Notes under the pieces: generated by a model
Told to the model about the DNA's origin: nothing
The model's database searches: none
The model's input: only the letters and a program-made list of their open reading frames with translations
Source: Deltaproteobacteria bacterium
GTDB taxonomy: Bacteria > Desulfobacterota > Desulfobulbia > Desulfobulbales > SURF-16
Direction of reading: 5' to 3'
DNA length: 22,762 nucleotides
NCBI GenBank assembly: GCA_029939635.1
Contig: JAOZSN010000030.1
Coordinates: 1-22,762 of the forward strand
Program-made: the position numbers and the translations under genes
Part shown: piece by piece, positions 1-7,600 of the stretch
Numbering within the stretch: position 1 is the first letter of the stretch
Layout of the letters: each line of letters opens with the position of its first letter

Positions 1-281
1 CGGACAATGGTATCATAGGCAGCAGTATCACCATGGGGATGATATTTACCAATAATATCACCAACAATACGGGCTGATTTGAGATAAGGCCGATTATGGT
101 AATTATTCAACTCCCGCATAGCAAAGAGGGCACGACGATGCACCGGTTTTAACCCATCCCTGACATCAGGAAGGGCACGACCGATAATGACGCTCATAGC
201 ATAGTCAAGATAGGAGTTTTTTAATTCCTTCTCGATACTAATCGTTGGAGACGATGGCAGATGTTCTTCTTCGTTAGTCAT
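1..281 (-). CDS. gyrA: DNA gyrase subunit A, N-terminal fragment (gene runs off the window)
   Basis: The minus strand from the ATG at 279-281 encodes the first 93 residues of GyrA, the DNA-breaking and rejoining subunit of gyrase (A2B2), which introduces negative supercoils. Visible signatures are YLDYAMSVIIGRALPDVRDG at about residues 24-43, KPVHRRALFAM, and the start of the quinolone-resistance region with GKYHPHGDTAAYDTIV at about 78-93. The residue matching E. coli Ser83 is Thr86 and the one matching Asp87 is Asp90. The active-site tyrosine and the C-terminal beta-pinwheel lie outside the window. The gene is downstream of gyrB on the same strand with an 89-bp gap. No strong Shine-Dalgarno sequence is visible before the ATG. 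The start is supported by alignment of the N-terminus with known GyrA. Confidence 0.97.
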   Translation of the reverse strand, partial: MTNEEEHLPSSPTISIEKELKNSYLDYAMSVIIGRALPDVRDGLKPVHRRALFAMRELNNYHNRPYLKSARIVGDIIGKYHPHGDTAAYDTIV

Positions 282-310
282 ATTTTTATATTCTTAGGTG
301 TTTAAGCTGT

Positions 311-343
311 AGACTGTAGGCTTAACGATACATTTTACAGTCT
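311..343. repeat. Inverted repeat in the gyrB-gyrA gap
   Basis: AGACTGTA at 311-318 is complementary to TACAGTCT at 336-343, giving 8-bp perfect arms around a 17-base loop, in the 89-bp gap between gyrB and gyrA. No T-run follows directly on the minus strand, so it is not a typical intrinsic terminator. It could be an RNA hairpin that sets relative gyrB/gyrA levels or a processing site; that role is inference. Confidence 0.5.
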
Positions 344-370
344 AAAATCATTCAATGGACATGAATATTT

Positions 371-2770
371 TTAAATATCAATATCTGATACTTCCAGGGC
401 ATGGTTGTAGATAAAATCTCGGCGTGGTTCAACTTTATCACCCATCAGCGTGGTAAAAATATCATCGGCTGCTTCGGCATTATCAATGGTGACTTGGAGT
501 AAGGTACGAGCCTGGGGATCCATAGTGGTCTCCCAAAGCTGGATGGGGTTCATTTCACCAAGGCCCTTGTAACGCTGGAAGTGATAACCTCTAAAGGATT
601 CACTTTTTATTGAATCTAGGAGTTCCTGCCAGGTATTGGCCAGAATTTCCTTATCCTTATCAATGAGTTTAATAGTAAATGTCTTTCCTATTATTTCCTT
701 AAGCCGTGGATAGAGAGTAAGGGCAGCACGATACTCATTGATAAGTGGAATTTGCGGCCCAACCACCGTGAAGAGGTGAGCCTTATCTTTTAAGGCAGCA
801 TCAAATTCATAGCAGCTAGGTTTCCAGCGGCAGGGGCGAATATTTCCAACAATACAATTATTTTCCTGCAGAGTGGTACGCAACTGGGCAACAAACTCCT
901 CATCACAAAATTGATCTGCAGAGTTTATTTTCTGGCTTAATAAAAATTCTGCCATTTCTTCCCATATATTAAGACGTTGCAAATAATCTATGAGTTTTCG
1001 GTACAGTGATAATTCCTTGAGTAAGGTAATGAGTTCCTCACCAGAAATACATTCTCCGCCCGTTACCAGAACCTCAAGAATGGAACTGGCCTGTTGAAAG
1101 AGATGCTCATTTAAATCTGCATCTCCGGCAAAATACTGTTCAGTCTTACCGCGTCCAAGGCGATAAAGGGGGGGCTGGGCTATATAAATATAGCCGTTTT
1201 CCACCAGAGACGGCATTTGCCGGTAAAAGAAAGTAAGCAGTAATGTACGAATATGGGCACCATCAACATCCGCATCAGTCATAATGATGATTTTATGGTA
1301 GCGCAATTTTTCCTCATCAAAATCATCTTTGCCAATACCAGTACCCAGGGCGGATATGATCTGTTTAATCTCTTCGCTGGTGAGTATTTTATCAAAACGG
1401 GCTTTTTCCACGTTCATTATCTTACCACGTAAAGGCAGGATAGCCTGTACGCCACGATCGCGGCCTTGTTTAGCACTACCGCCGGCAGAATCACCCTCCA
1501 CCAGGAATATCTCGCGTTCTGCTGGAATTTTACTCTGACATTCTGCTAACTTGCCAGCCATGAGCAGATCTATCCCTGAGCCTTTTTTTCTACTTAAATC
1601 TCTAGCCCGGCGAGCTGCCTCTCGGGCTCGCATGCTATCAATGGCTTTGGTGAGTATTTTTTTTGCCTCTTGGGGATTTTGCTCCAGATAGATGGAAAGT
1701 TTTTCATTACAGATGGACTCGACAATAGATTTAACCTCACCATTACCAAGCTTAGTCTTGGTTTGTCCTTCAAACTGTGGGTTGGGAACCCGCACAGATA
1801 TAACGCAGGTGATACCCTCTCTGACATCATCACCGCCCATCTTGGCTTTAAGATTTTTAGGAACAATATCATCACTTGCATAGCGATTAATACATTTGGT
1901 CAAGGCACCACGAAAGCCAGCAACATGGGTTCCTCCTTCACGAGTATTAATATTATTTACAAAGGAAAATAGACGTTCAGCATAGCCATCAAAATATTGA
2001 AAGGCCAGCTCAACCTCAACATTATCCTTTTCACCACTCAGATATATAGGGGCCTGATTGATAACTGTCCGGTTGCGGTTCAGGTACTCCACATAAGAAT
2101 TTATACCTCCCTTATAGTGATACTCATCCTCTGCCCCGGTCCTATCGTCCTTTAAAAGTATTTTTACACCTTTGTTTAGAAAGGCTAATTCGCGCAGTCT
2201 GGTCTGAATTATGTCATATCTAAAAATGGTAGTTTCTGAGAAAATACCAGGGTCTGGCATAAAGGTAATAGTGGTTCCGGTGTGATTAGTATCACCAATA
2301 ATTTCTACATCACCATCTTTAATACCATACTTGTATTTCTGTTCATGAACCTTGTTGTCTCTTTTAATGGTCGCTTTTGTCCATAGACTTAAGGCATTAA
2401 CCACAGAAACACCAACACCATGTAAACCACCAGAAACCTTATAGGTAGAATGGTCAAACTTACCACCAGCATGAAGGGTACACATGACGAGTTCCAGGGC
2501 AGAAACATTTTCGGTGGAATGGATCCCAACAGGAATTCCCCGACCATTATCCTCCACAGAGACAGATTCATCCTTATGGAAAATAACCTTAATTTGATTA
2601 CAATGTCCTGCTAGCGCCTCATCAATTGAGTTGTCAACTACCTCATAAATAAGGTGATGAAGCCCCTCTTCTCCGGTATTACCAATATACATGGCAGGAC
2701 GCTTACGCACGCCCTCTAGGCCTGATAAAACCTTTATCTGGTCTGCACTATACTTATTTGCTTCAGCCAC
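371..2770 (-). CDS. gyrB: DNA gyrase subunit B
   Basis: GyrB is the ATPase subunit of gyrase and partners GyrA. The 799-residue length is close to E. coli GyrB (804). The GHKL ATPase region shows EVVDNSIDEALAG (catalytic Glu43, Mg-binding Asn47), EDNGRGIP with Asp75, and the GGLHGVGVSVVNALS ATP lid. The transducer has QTKTKL at 336-341. The TOPRIM region has EGDSAGGSAKQGRDR from residue 425 and DADVDG at 499-504. About 160 residues after the TOPRIM motifs (about 550-710) form the Gram-negative-type insertion, before the tail motif QRYKGLGEMNP. The start codon is GTG (2768-2770), preceded at 7 nt by a GAGG ribosome site, which decides the start. It lies 32 bp downstream of dnaN and 89 bp upstream of gyrA, so probably one operon. 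Confidence 0.98.
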   Translation of the reverse strand: MAEANKYSADQIKVLSGLEGVRKRPAMYIGNTGEEGLHHLIYEVVDNSIDEALAGHCNQIKVIFHKDESVSVEDNGRGIPVGIHSTENVSALELVMCTLHAGGKFDHSTYKVSGGLHGVGVSVVNALSLWTKATIKRDNKVHEQKYKYGIKDGDVEIIGDTNHTGTTITFMPDPGIFSETTIFRYDIIQTRLRELAFLNKGVKILLKDDRTGAEDEYHYKGGINSYVEYLNRNRTVINQAPIYLSGEKDNVEVELAFQYFDGYAERLFSFVNNINTREGGTHVAGFRGALTKCINRYASDDIVPKNLKAKMGGDDVREGITCVISVRVPNPQFEGQTKTKLGNGEVKSIVESICNEKLSIYLEQNPQEAKKILTKAIDSMRAREAARRARDLSRKKGSGIDLLMAGKLAECQSKIPAEREIFLVEGDSAGGSAKQGRDRGVQAILPLRGKIMNVEKARFDKILTSEEIKQIISALGTGIGKDDFDEEKLRYHKIIIMTDADVDGAHIRTLLLTFFYRQMPSLVENGYIYIAQPPLYRLGRGKTEQYFAGDADLNEHLFQQASSILEVLVTGGECISGEELITLLKELSLYRKLIDYLQRLNIWEEMAEFLLSQKINSADQFCDEEFVAQLRTTLQENNCIVGNIRPCRWKPSCYEFDAALKDKAHLFTVVGPQIPLINEYRAALTLYPRLKEIIGKTFTIKLIDKDKEILANTWQELLDSIKSESFRGYHFQRYKGLGEMNPIQLWETTMDPQARTLLQVTIDNAEAADDIFTTLMGDKVEPRRDFIYNHALEVSDIDI

Positions 2771-2802
2771 TTAATAACCTCGTATAATTTGTATGGGTGC
2801 CC

Positions 2803-3936
2803 TTATAAATGCATTGGCATAATTATACTAATAAATTCAGGATCATTATCAGAAATAACCATACATGGGCTTTCATTAGAAGAAATGAATAATTTTATAT
2901 TTTCACTTTTCATAACAGAAAGTGTTTCTATAAAATATTTACCATTAAAACCTAATTTAATTTCATCACCTTCATAATTCACAGAAATATCCTCTCTTGC
3001 ATTTCCAATATCCATACTTTGTGAAGCAAGATTGATTTTATTATCGTATAATACGAATTGTACAATATTATATTTATCCTCTGCAAAAAGACTCATTCTT
3101 TTAAAGGCATGAAGAATATATTCTCTATTTACTTCTATAAATTTTTCTCTATCTATTATATTCATCAGAGTTTGATAATCAGGAAATTCACCATTCATTA
3201 AACGAATAATTAATATAGAATTATTCGTTTTAAATACAGCTTGTTTTTCTTCTATTGAAATAGATATAGTATCTGATATTTCACAAAATTTCCTTATTTC
3301 TTGAATACCTTTTTTCGGTATAATTACCTTTCTATTATCAATATCTAAAAGATTTATATCTTCACCAGCGTTAACCTGCATTACTGATAATCTATGACCA
3401 TCAGATGAAATGAATCTCAAAAATAATGTATCATCTCTATGGTGTTTCTCTAACAAAATTCCAGTAAGGGTAAACTGACTTTCACCATCATTTGCCATAG
3501 AAAAAGAAGTTTTATCAACTAAATCTATAAGAGATGAAGACTTAATTTCTATTAACTGGTCATTATTATATTCTGGAAAATGAGGAAACTCATCACTTTC
3601 CATACCGCAGACATTATAATTTCCAGATTCAATGGTGATTTCCACCCAGCTATTATTTTTTTCTTTTAAATGGATGTGATCAGAACCAGCCTCACGAACT
3701 ATTTCAAAAAGTTTTTTAGATGGGAGGGTAATAGAGCCTGGGGAAAGAACCTCAGCGGGAATAGTATGACGAAGACCAATCTCAAGATCTGTGCACGTCA
3801 TCTGCACGGTATCATTTTCAGCCTCAAGGAGAACGTTTGAAAGAATAGCTATAGTTCCCTTTTTGGCAGTAATGTTTTGGAAAGAGGCTAGGGCAGAGAG
3901 AAATTCATCTCTGGATATATTGACAATAATCGGCAT
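2803..3936 (-). CDS. dnaN: DNA polymerase III beta subunit (sliding clamp)
   Basis: This 377-residue protein is the beta clamp (E. coli 366), which encircles DNA as a dimer and tethers polymerase III and repair proteins. Family features seen are the N-terminus (FLSALASFQNITAKKGTIAI, about residues 12-31), the LPSKKLFEIVREAG stretch near residue 72, SSDGHRLSV in the middle domain and the C-terminal PMHL, matching the usual P-M-R-L end of the peptide-binding domain. An AAGG ribosome site lies 8 nt before the ATG. It leads a dnaN-gyrB-gyrA cluster; there is no dnaA or recF beside it. Its base composition is odd: by line counts about 27% GC over 2803-3720 but about 45% over 3721-3936, although the reading frame stays intact. 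Confidence 0.97.
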   Translation of the reverse strand: MPIIVNISRDEFLSALASFQNITAKKGTIAILSNVLLEAENDTVQMTCTDLEIGLRHTIPAEVLSPGSITLPSKKLFEIVREAGSDHIHLKEKNNSWVEITIESGNYNVCGMESDEFPHFPEYNNDQLIEIKSSSLIDLVDKTSFSMANDGESQFTLTGILLEKHHRDDTLFLRFISSDGHRLSVMQVNAGEDINLLDIDNRKVIIPKKGIQEIRKFCEISDTISISIEEKQAVFKTNNSILIIRLMNGEFPDYQTLMNIIDREKFIEVNREYILHAFKRMSLFAEDKYNIVQFVLYDNKINLASQSMDIGNAREDISVNYEGDEIKLGFNGKYFIETLSVMKSENIKLFISSNESPCMVISDNDPEFISIIMPMHL

Positions 3937-4423
3937 AATATGAACCTTTTTAAGGGTAATTAAATTAAAAAGTCAACCTAGGCATTTTCTAATAAAAAAC
4001 ATCTTTATATTAAAAAATTTATTATTATTAAGGCTGTTAATATGTTGATTAGTAATATAACTAATTAATAATAGTACAATTTTAGTAAAAAAATTATATG
4101 TGGGAAAACCTTAACAAAAAGCAATTATTTGGGTTATCAACAAGATATTAAAAAATCCTTAACAGGAATTGAACATATTTATAAACGACCCCAAATCATC
4201 ATTTATGGGTAGGTTCATGGTGAAGTTGTGTGGATGTTTCTATAAAAAAGTGGGGTATAGTGGCAGACTAAGTATCTAAAATATCTGCTCGGAATAAGGA
4301 AAAAGTGAGACGGGTAAAATAGGACACCAATAATTTAGTGTAAAAAGTCAAAAAACACAATAATTACCTGTTATAAAGACGAAAAATTAAGTTTGCATAG
4401 AACTTAAAAAAAATGGTTGCTGC
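3937..4423. other. AT-rich gap upstream of dnaN: dnaN leader and weak oriC candidate
   Basis: 487 bp with no convincing reading frame. It is very AT-rich. DnaA-box-like words are TTATCAACA at 4134-4142 (one mismatch to TTATCCACA), TGTGGGAAA at 4099-4107 (two mismatches to the reverse complement) and TGTGGATGT at 4229-4237 (two mismatches). An inverted repeat with 9-bp arms sits at 4045-4053/4060-4068. A TTGACT word at 3971-3976 on the minus strand could be part of a dnaN promoter, but its -10 box is poor. Position next to dnaN-gyrB-gyrA makes an origin possible; the boxes are few and imperfect. Confidence 0.3.
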
Positions 4424-5134
4424 CTATTTTTTATGATAGATTTTTTCAACAAAAAATCTATCGTTATTAGAGGTAAAAGTTATATTTAAATCCCACAAAT
4501 CCATACCGTATTCTCTCTGTTCAGATGTATGGTAAGCTGGTCTTGGATCTAGCGAAAGCACCTGTTTTATTAGTTCAGCAAGATCAGGCCCCTGTTGAGT
4601 TTTGTATTTATCGCAAAAAAGGGAAGCATCTTTAGAAAAACTAACCTCAAAAAAAGAAGGGTGGGGTGCGTATCCCTCTTGAGCCTGGACATGATCGCTA
4701 TAAGGGATATAGGGTTTAATATCTATGATTGGGGTTTTATCTAAAATATCGACCCCTGATACCTCCAAAAAAATATTTTTATTTTTTTGGGCGATGTTTT
4801 CTAATTTTACTACAGAAAGGCCGAGATAATTAGGGCGTTGAGGTGAACGACTAGCAAAAACACCCACCCGTTTGTTTCCCCCTAGACGGGGAGGGCGAAC
4901 TGTTGGCTTCCAGCCTCTGCGTACAGCATCATGAAAATAAAATGTAAGCCAGAGATGAGAAAATTCCTCCAGTTTAAAAAAGGCCTCTTTTTTATTGTAT
5001 GGTGGAAATATCTCTAATGAAGCTCGTGCTGCTGGAACTAAGTTAGACTGGCGAGGTATACCGAATTTGTCAGTGAAGCAGGAATGAGCAATTCCAATGG
5101 GATCTATTTCAATATATTTGTTTTCAAAGATCAT
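4424..5134 (-). CDS. trmO: tRNA (N6-threonylcarbamoyladenosine(37)-N6)-methyltransferase TrmO (TsaA/YaeB family)
   Basis: TrmO uses S-adenosylmethionine to methylate N6 of threonylcarbamoyladenosine at position 37 of certain threonine tRNAs, improving decoding. The 236-residue length equals the E. coli protein (235). Family motifs are plain: DKFGIPRQSNLVP (22-34), FSHLWLTFYFHD (58-69), PTVRPPRLGGNKRVGVFASR (77-96), QRPNYLGLSVV (99-109), SGVDILDKTPIIDIKPYIPY (126-145). The fold is a small beta-barrel, unlike Rossmann methyltransferases. The C-terminal quarter (DPRPAYH, YGMDLWDLNI) also follows the family. The gene is separated from dnaN by 487 bp and is probably transcribed alone; the gene on its other side diverges. 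GC content is lower than in the ligA-nfo region but typical of this part of the window. Confidence 0.93.
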   Translation of the reverse strand: MIFENKYIEIDPIGIAHSCFTDKFGIPRQSNLVPAARASLEIFPPYNKKEAFFKLEEFSHLWLTFYFHDAVRRGWKPTVRPPRLGGNKRVGVFASRSPQRPNYLGLSVVKLENIAQKNKNIFLEVSGVDILDKTPIIDIKPYIPYSDHVQAQEGYAPHPSFFEVSFSKDASLFCDKYKTQQGPDLAELIKQVLSLDPRPAYHTSEQREYGMDLWDLNITFTSNNDRFFVEKIYHKK

Positions 5135-5250
5135 ATAAATGGGTAAAAATTATTAAGTATACCTTATAGCTAATAGTAAATTTTTTTTTATACACTATCT
5201 GGTATTTTTTAAACGAATTTTATTGAAAGATAGGTGGTTAAGTACATTTT

Positions 5251-5274
5251 TAAACGCCGCGTTTAGTTTTTTTT
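5251..5274 (+). terminator. Terminator-like hairpin with T8 tail, no gene upstream on this strand
   Basis: TAAACG at 5251-5256 pairs with CGTTTA at 5260-5265 (loop CCG), followed by G and eight T at 5267-5274. On the plus strand this has the form of a short intrinsic terminator, but no plus-strand gene precedes it; trmO lies on the other strand. It may end a short RNA, act as an attenuator for the gene at 5344, or be a chance feature of AT-rich DNA. The stem is only 6 bp and weak. Confidence 0.3.
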
Positions 5275-5343
5275 AAACAAGGTGCTCATTGTTTAACTGA
5301 AAAGAATGCTTTTTTATATAAGTGACAACAGGAAATGGATATA

Positions 5344-6186
5344 ATGTTGGATATGAACTCTACAAAGAATATATTACTCTACAGTGCTGTTTTTATTTTT
5401 GGAATTATACTAGGAAGATTAAGTATCTCTGTTGCCCCCCATAACCTTCCTGTTTCTCTTGTTTCTGTTGAGAGAGATAAGGGTGTGTCACAGAGTACTA
5501 TCTCTAGCTTGCAGGCAGGGGAAAAAAAATCGGAGGAAGTAGAGTTCAGAGAAAATAAGCATAGTGAAAAAACTGGCCATAATGATTTAGTTCAAGAAAA
5601 AAGAAAAATTGTAGAAAAAGAAACACAATTTCAAGATCTTAAGCATTATGCTCAGCAACAATCAGTTGAAAATTATATTAGAAATAAGTTTGAAAATTTG
5701 TCTGACTATGAAGTTGTTGAATTTTTACAAAATTATATCAATATAAATGATAATGACATTCCACAAGGTACTTCAGCTGTAGATTTTGCCGCTCGGCTTG
5801 GAGAAATATTTACCAATGGTGTTGAGTCAGTCAGTGCTACAGATGGTGAGCGTCCAGGACTTATTGAGTTTGACATTGCCACTAACACAGAGTTTCAGGC
5901 AGCAATACCCACTGGAGAATTTAAACCAGAAGATAAAAAGATATATGCCAGTTTTAATACTGAATCGTATCAAGAAAATAAAGTAATGGTAAAGTGGTAC
6001 CGGGTCGATAACCCTAAGGTATATGTATTTGACAAATATGAAATAAATGCCGATAAAAGTAATAATTTTATTTGGTTGGAAAAACCGTCTGGATGGAATG
6101 AGGGAATTTATGGGGTAGAAATTTATTCAATGGAGGGTAATTTAGATTTAATGTCATATGGAGAATATGCTGTAGTGAAAAAATAA
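5344..6186 (+). CDS. Membrane-anchored protein of unknown function with charged linker and beta-rich C-terminal domain
   Basis: The product (280 residues from this start) has one hydrophobic N-terminal segment (NILLYSAVFIFGIILGRLSI), which should anchor it in the inner membrane with the rest in the periplasm. A charged Lys/Glu-rich stretch of about 70 residues, coiled-coil-like in character, follows. The last 90 residues look like a beta-sandwich: MVKWYRVDNPKVYVF, NNFIWLEKPSGW and GIYGVEIYS alternate hydrophobic and polar residues, recalling DUF2914-like domains, but I cannot assign a family. An ATG nine bases upstream (5335) is in frame, but the AGGAA at 5330-5334 touches it; that ribosome site is well spaced for 5344. 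A lipoprotein gene follows 105 bp downstream on the same strand, so the two may be co-expressed. No function is claimed. Confidence 0.75.
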   Translation: MLDMNSTKNILLYSAVFIFGIILGRLSISVAPHNLPVSLVSVERDKGVSQSTISSLQAGEKKSEEVEFRENKHSEKTGHNDLVQEKRKIVEKETQFQDLKHYAQQQSVENYIRNKFENLSDYEVVEFLQNYININDNDIPQGTSAVDFAARLGEIFTNGVESVSATDGERPGLIEFDIATNTEFQAAIPTGEFKPEDKKIYASFNTESYQENKVMVKWYRVDNPKVYVFDKYEINADKSNNFIWLEKPSGWNEGIYGVEIYSMEGNLDLMSYGEYAVVKK

Positions 6187-6291
6187 TTTTTTAAAAAAAC
6201 TAAAAATAAAGTAGTAAACAGTGTTATTTAAAAGTTGAGCCCGTAAAAAAATTAAAGTGTCTGTTTAGGGTATCAACTTAAGGAGGAAATT

Positions 6292-6768
6292 ATGAAAGTT
6301 TCTATGGCTCATATAACTAGGTATAGCGTACTTATCGCCGTAGTTTTTTTTATGGCAGCCTGTGGTGGTGGTGGTGGCGGCGATGATGCTACCTCATCAG
6401 GAAGTTCTTCTACTGTGAGTAGTACCCCTGTAGAGGAAACAAGTAATGAAAATGTAGAGGAGATTAATACAGGTAGTAGCGGTCCTTTAACCGGAACTAT
6501 TGTTATTGATTGGACCTATCCTGCTGATACTGGTGTTGAGGGATTCAGGGTTTATGTCTATGATGATTCTCTGTTGAATATATCAACTTTTGCTACCCTT
6601 CAATCTGATGGCCCTGAAGATTTTGATGTAGAATTTGACGCATCTGACTTAGGAAATGATGCGAACGAAAGTTTTTATTTCGTTATTGAAGCATTTAGGG
6701 GTACGGATATAGCTAGATCTTCCGCTATCTGTTTTACAGCAGCTGGAGGAATGAATTCCTGCCAATAA
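6292..6768 (+). CDS. Predicted lipoprotein with Gly6 spacer and FN3-like domain, function unknown
   Basis: This 158-residue protein begins with a lipoprotein signal peptide: positive N-region, hydrophobic core VLIAVVFFMA and lipobox MAAC, with the modified cysteine at residue 24. The cysteine is followed directly by six glycines, two aspartates and a Ser/Thr-rich linker of about 40 residues. The remainder (from about residue 66) has the look of one fibronectin-III-like sandwich: TGTIVIDWTYP, GVEGFRVYVYD, NESFYFVIEAFRG. It is probably exported and anchored in the envelope; there is no evidence for an enzyme activity. A strong AAGGAGGA ribosome site lies just upstream of the ATG. It follows the membrane-anchored protein at 5344 on the same strand and ends before a strong bidirectional terminator. 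Confidence 0.8.
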   Translation: MKVSMAHITRYSVLIAVVFFMAACGGGGGGDDATSSGSSSTVSSTPVEETSNENVEEINTGSSGPLTGTIVIDWTYPADTGVEGFRVYVYDDSLLNISTFATLQSDGPEDFDVEFDASDLGNDANESFYFVIEAFRGTDIARSSAICFTAAGGMNSCQ

Positions 6769-6783
6769 TAGAGCATAAGAGTA

Positions 6784-6839
6784 AAAACCATAAAAAAGCC
6801 CACATACCTTATTAGGTGTGTGGGCTTTTTTATGGTTTT
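6784..6839. terminator. Bidirectional intrinsic terminator between convergent genes
   Basis: A near-perfect inverted repeat: arms 6784-6809 and 6814-6839 (26 bp each, one A/G mismatch), loop TATT. The core stem is GCCCACATACCT paired with AGGTGTGTGGGC and is flanked by A6 on the left and T6 on the right, so it works as a hairpin plus U-tract on either strand. It ends the lipoprotein gene on the plus strand. The TAA stop of the opposing ATP-grasp gene (6830-6832) lies inside the right arm. Confidence 0.92.
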
Positions 6840-7600
6840 AGTAAAGAGTTTTTGTATTTTTTGTGTATTATATCAATATGTTGTTTGTATTTTTGGGGAG
6901 AAATTTTAGCTCCCCGTATACCCCCGCGCAGATTTATCTCAGCTAGATAATTTTTTCCGCCCGGTGTTAGCATAAGGTCTATATGGGCATATGGGAATTT
7001 GATCCTGCCCATAATATCATGGCAAATTTTGCGCTGCTCAGTTGTAAGCTGGCATGGTTCACTTGCTGCACCACAGTGCAAATTGTTTCTGAAATTATCA
7101 GGATTAGTGCGCCAGTAACTTTCCCAATAGTCACCTAAGGCAACAATGCGGATATCTCTACCTTTGTCAGCATAGGGTTGTAACACAAAGGGGTATGGCA
7201 GGGTTCCAAGTATTGCCTGATTAAAGACATCCTCCACAGATTGCCAACGCAAAATACCCATTCCGGCATTGCGGCGATCATCCTTGGTTATAACATTTTC
7301 TATGTGGTGGCGACCGTAGCTGTTTACTGCTGCCAGGAGGTCATGCTGGGTAAAAATGGTTTTGGTATGGGGGAGCATAAAGTCACCCAGCAACCTGGCT
7401 TGCATAACCTTTGACCTGCTTACCTGTTGGCTCAGACCACTGGGGAACAGATTGACACCCCTTGCTTCCAGATCTAACAAAATAAATTCTTCGCCAGGCC
7501 TGAGTCTGACTCTGCCTATGAAGGTATCGCCCTTTTGCAGTGTATGGAAATGATCAAAAAAAAGGGAATTGTTTGAGAAAATTTGTGGGGAAGACGGCAT
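6830..7600 (-). CDS. RimK/glutathione-synthetase-like ATP-grasp protein
   Basis: The 256-residue product has an ATP-grasp fold of the RimK type: ITKDDRRNAGMGI (104-116) in the place of the glycine-rich loop, FVLQPYADKGRDIRIVALGD (138-157), HIDLM (206-210) and the metal-binding ending AEINLRGGIRG (220-230) with Glu221 and Asn223. Family members join a carboxylate to an amine or thiol through an acyl-phosphate; the substrate here is not known. The region before residue 100 is short and not clearly a standard pre-ATP-grasp domain. The ATG overlaps the stop of the upstream zinc-ribbon gene as TAATG, so the two are translationally coupled and probably act together. The stop codon lies inside a terminator stem. 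RimK, LysX-like and peptide-ligase roles are all possible. Confidence 0.85.
   Translation of the reverse strand: MPSSPQIFSNNSLFFDHFHTLQKGDTFIGRVRLRPGEEFILLDLEARGVNLFPSGLSQQVSRSKVMQARLLGDFMLPHTKTIFTQHDLLAAVNSYGRHHIENVITKDDRRNAGMGILRWQSVEDVFNQAILGTLPYPFVLQPYADKGRDIRIVALGDYWESYWRTNPDNFRNNLHCGAASEPCQLTTEQRKICHDIMGRIKFPYAHIDLMLTPGGKNYLAEINLRGGIRGAKISPQKYKQHIDIIHKKYKNSLLKP

Noticed and set aside
6292..6768. Lipoprotein as a toxin, bacteriocin or defence component
   Set aside because: No toxin motif, immunity partner or mobile-element context is visible; only the lipobox, linker and sandwich-like region can be supported.
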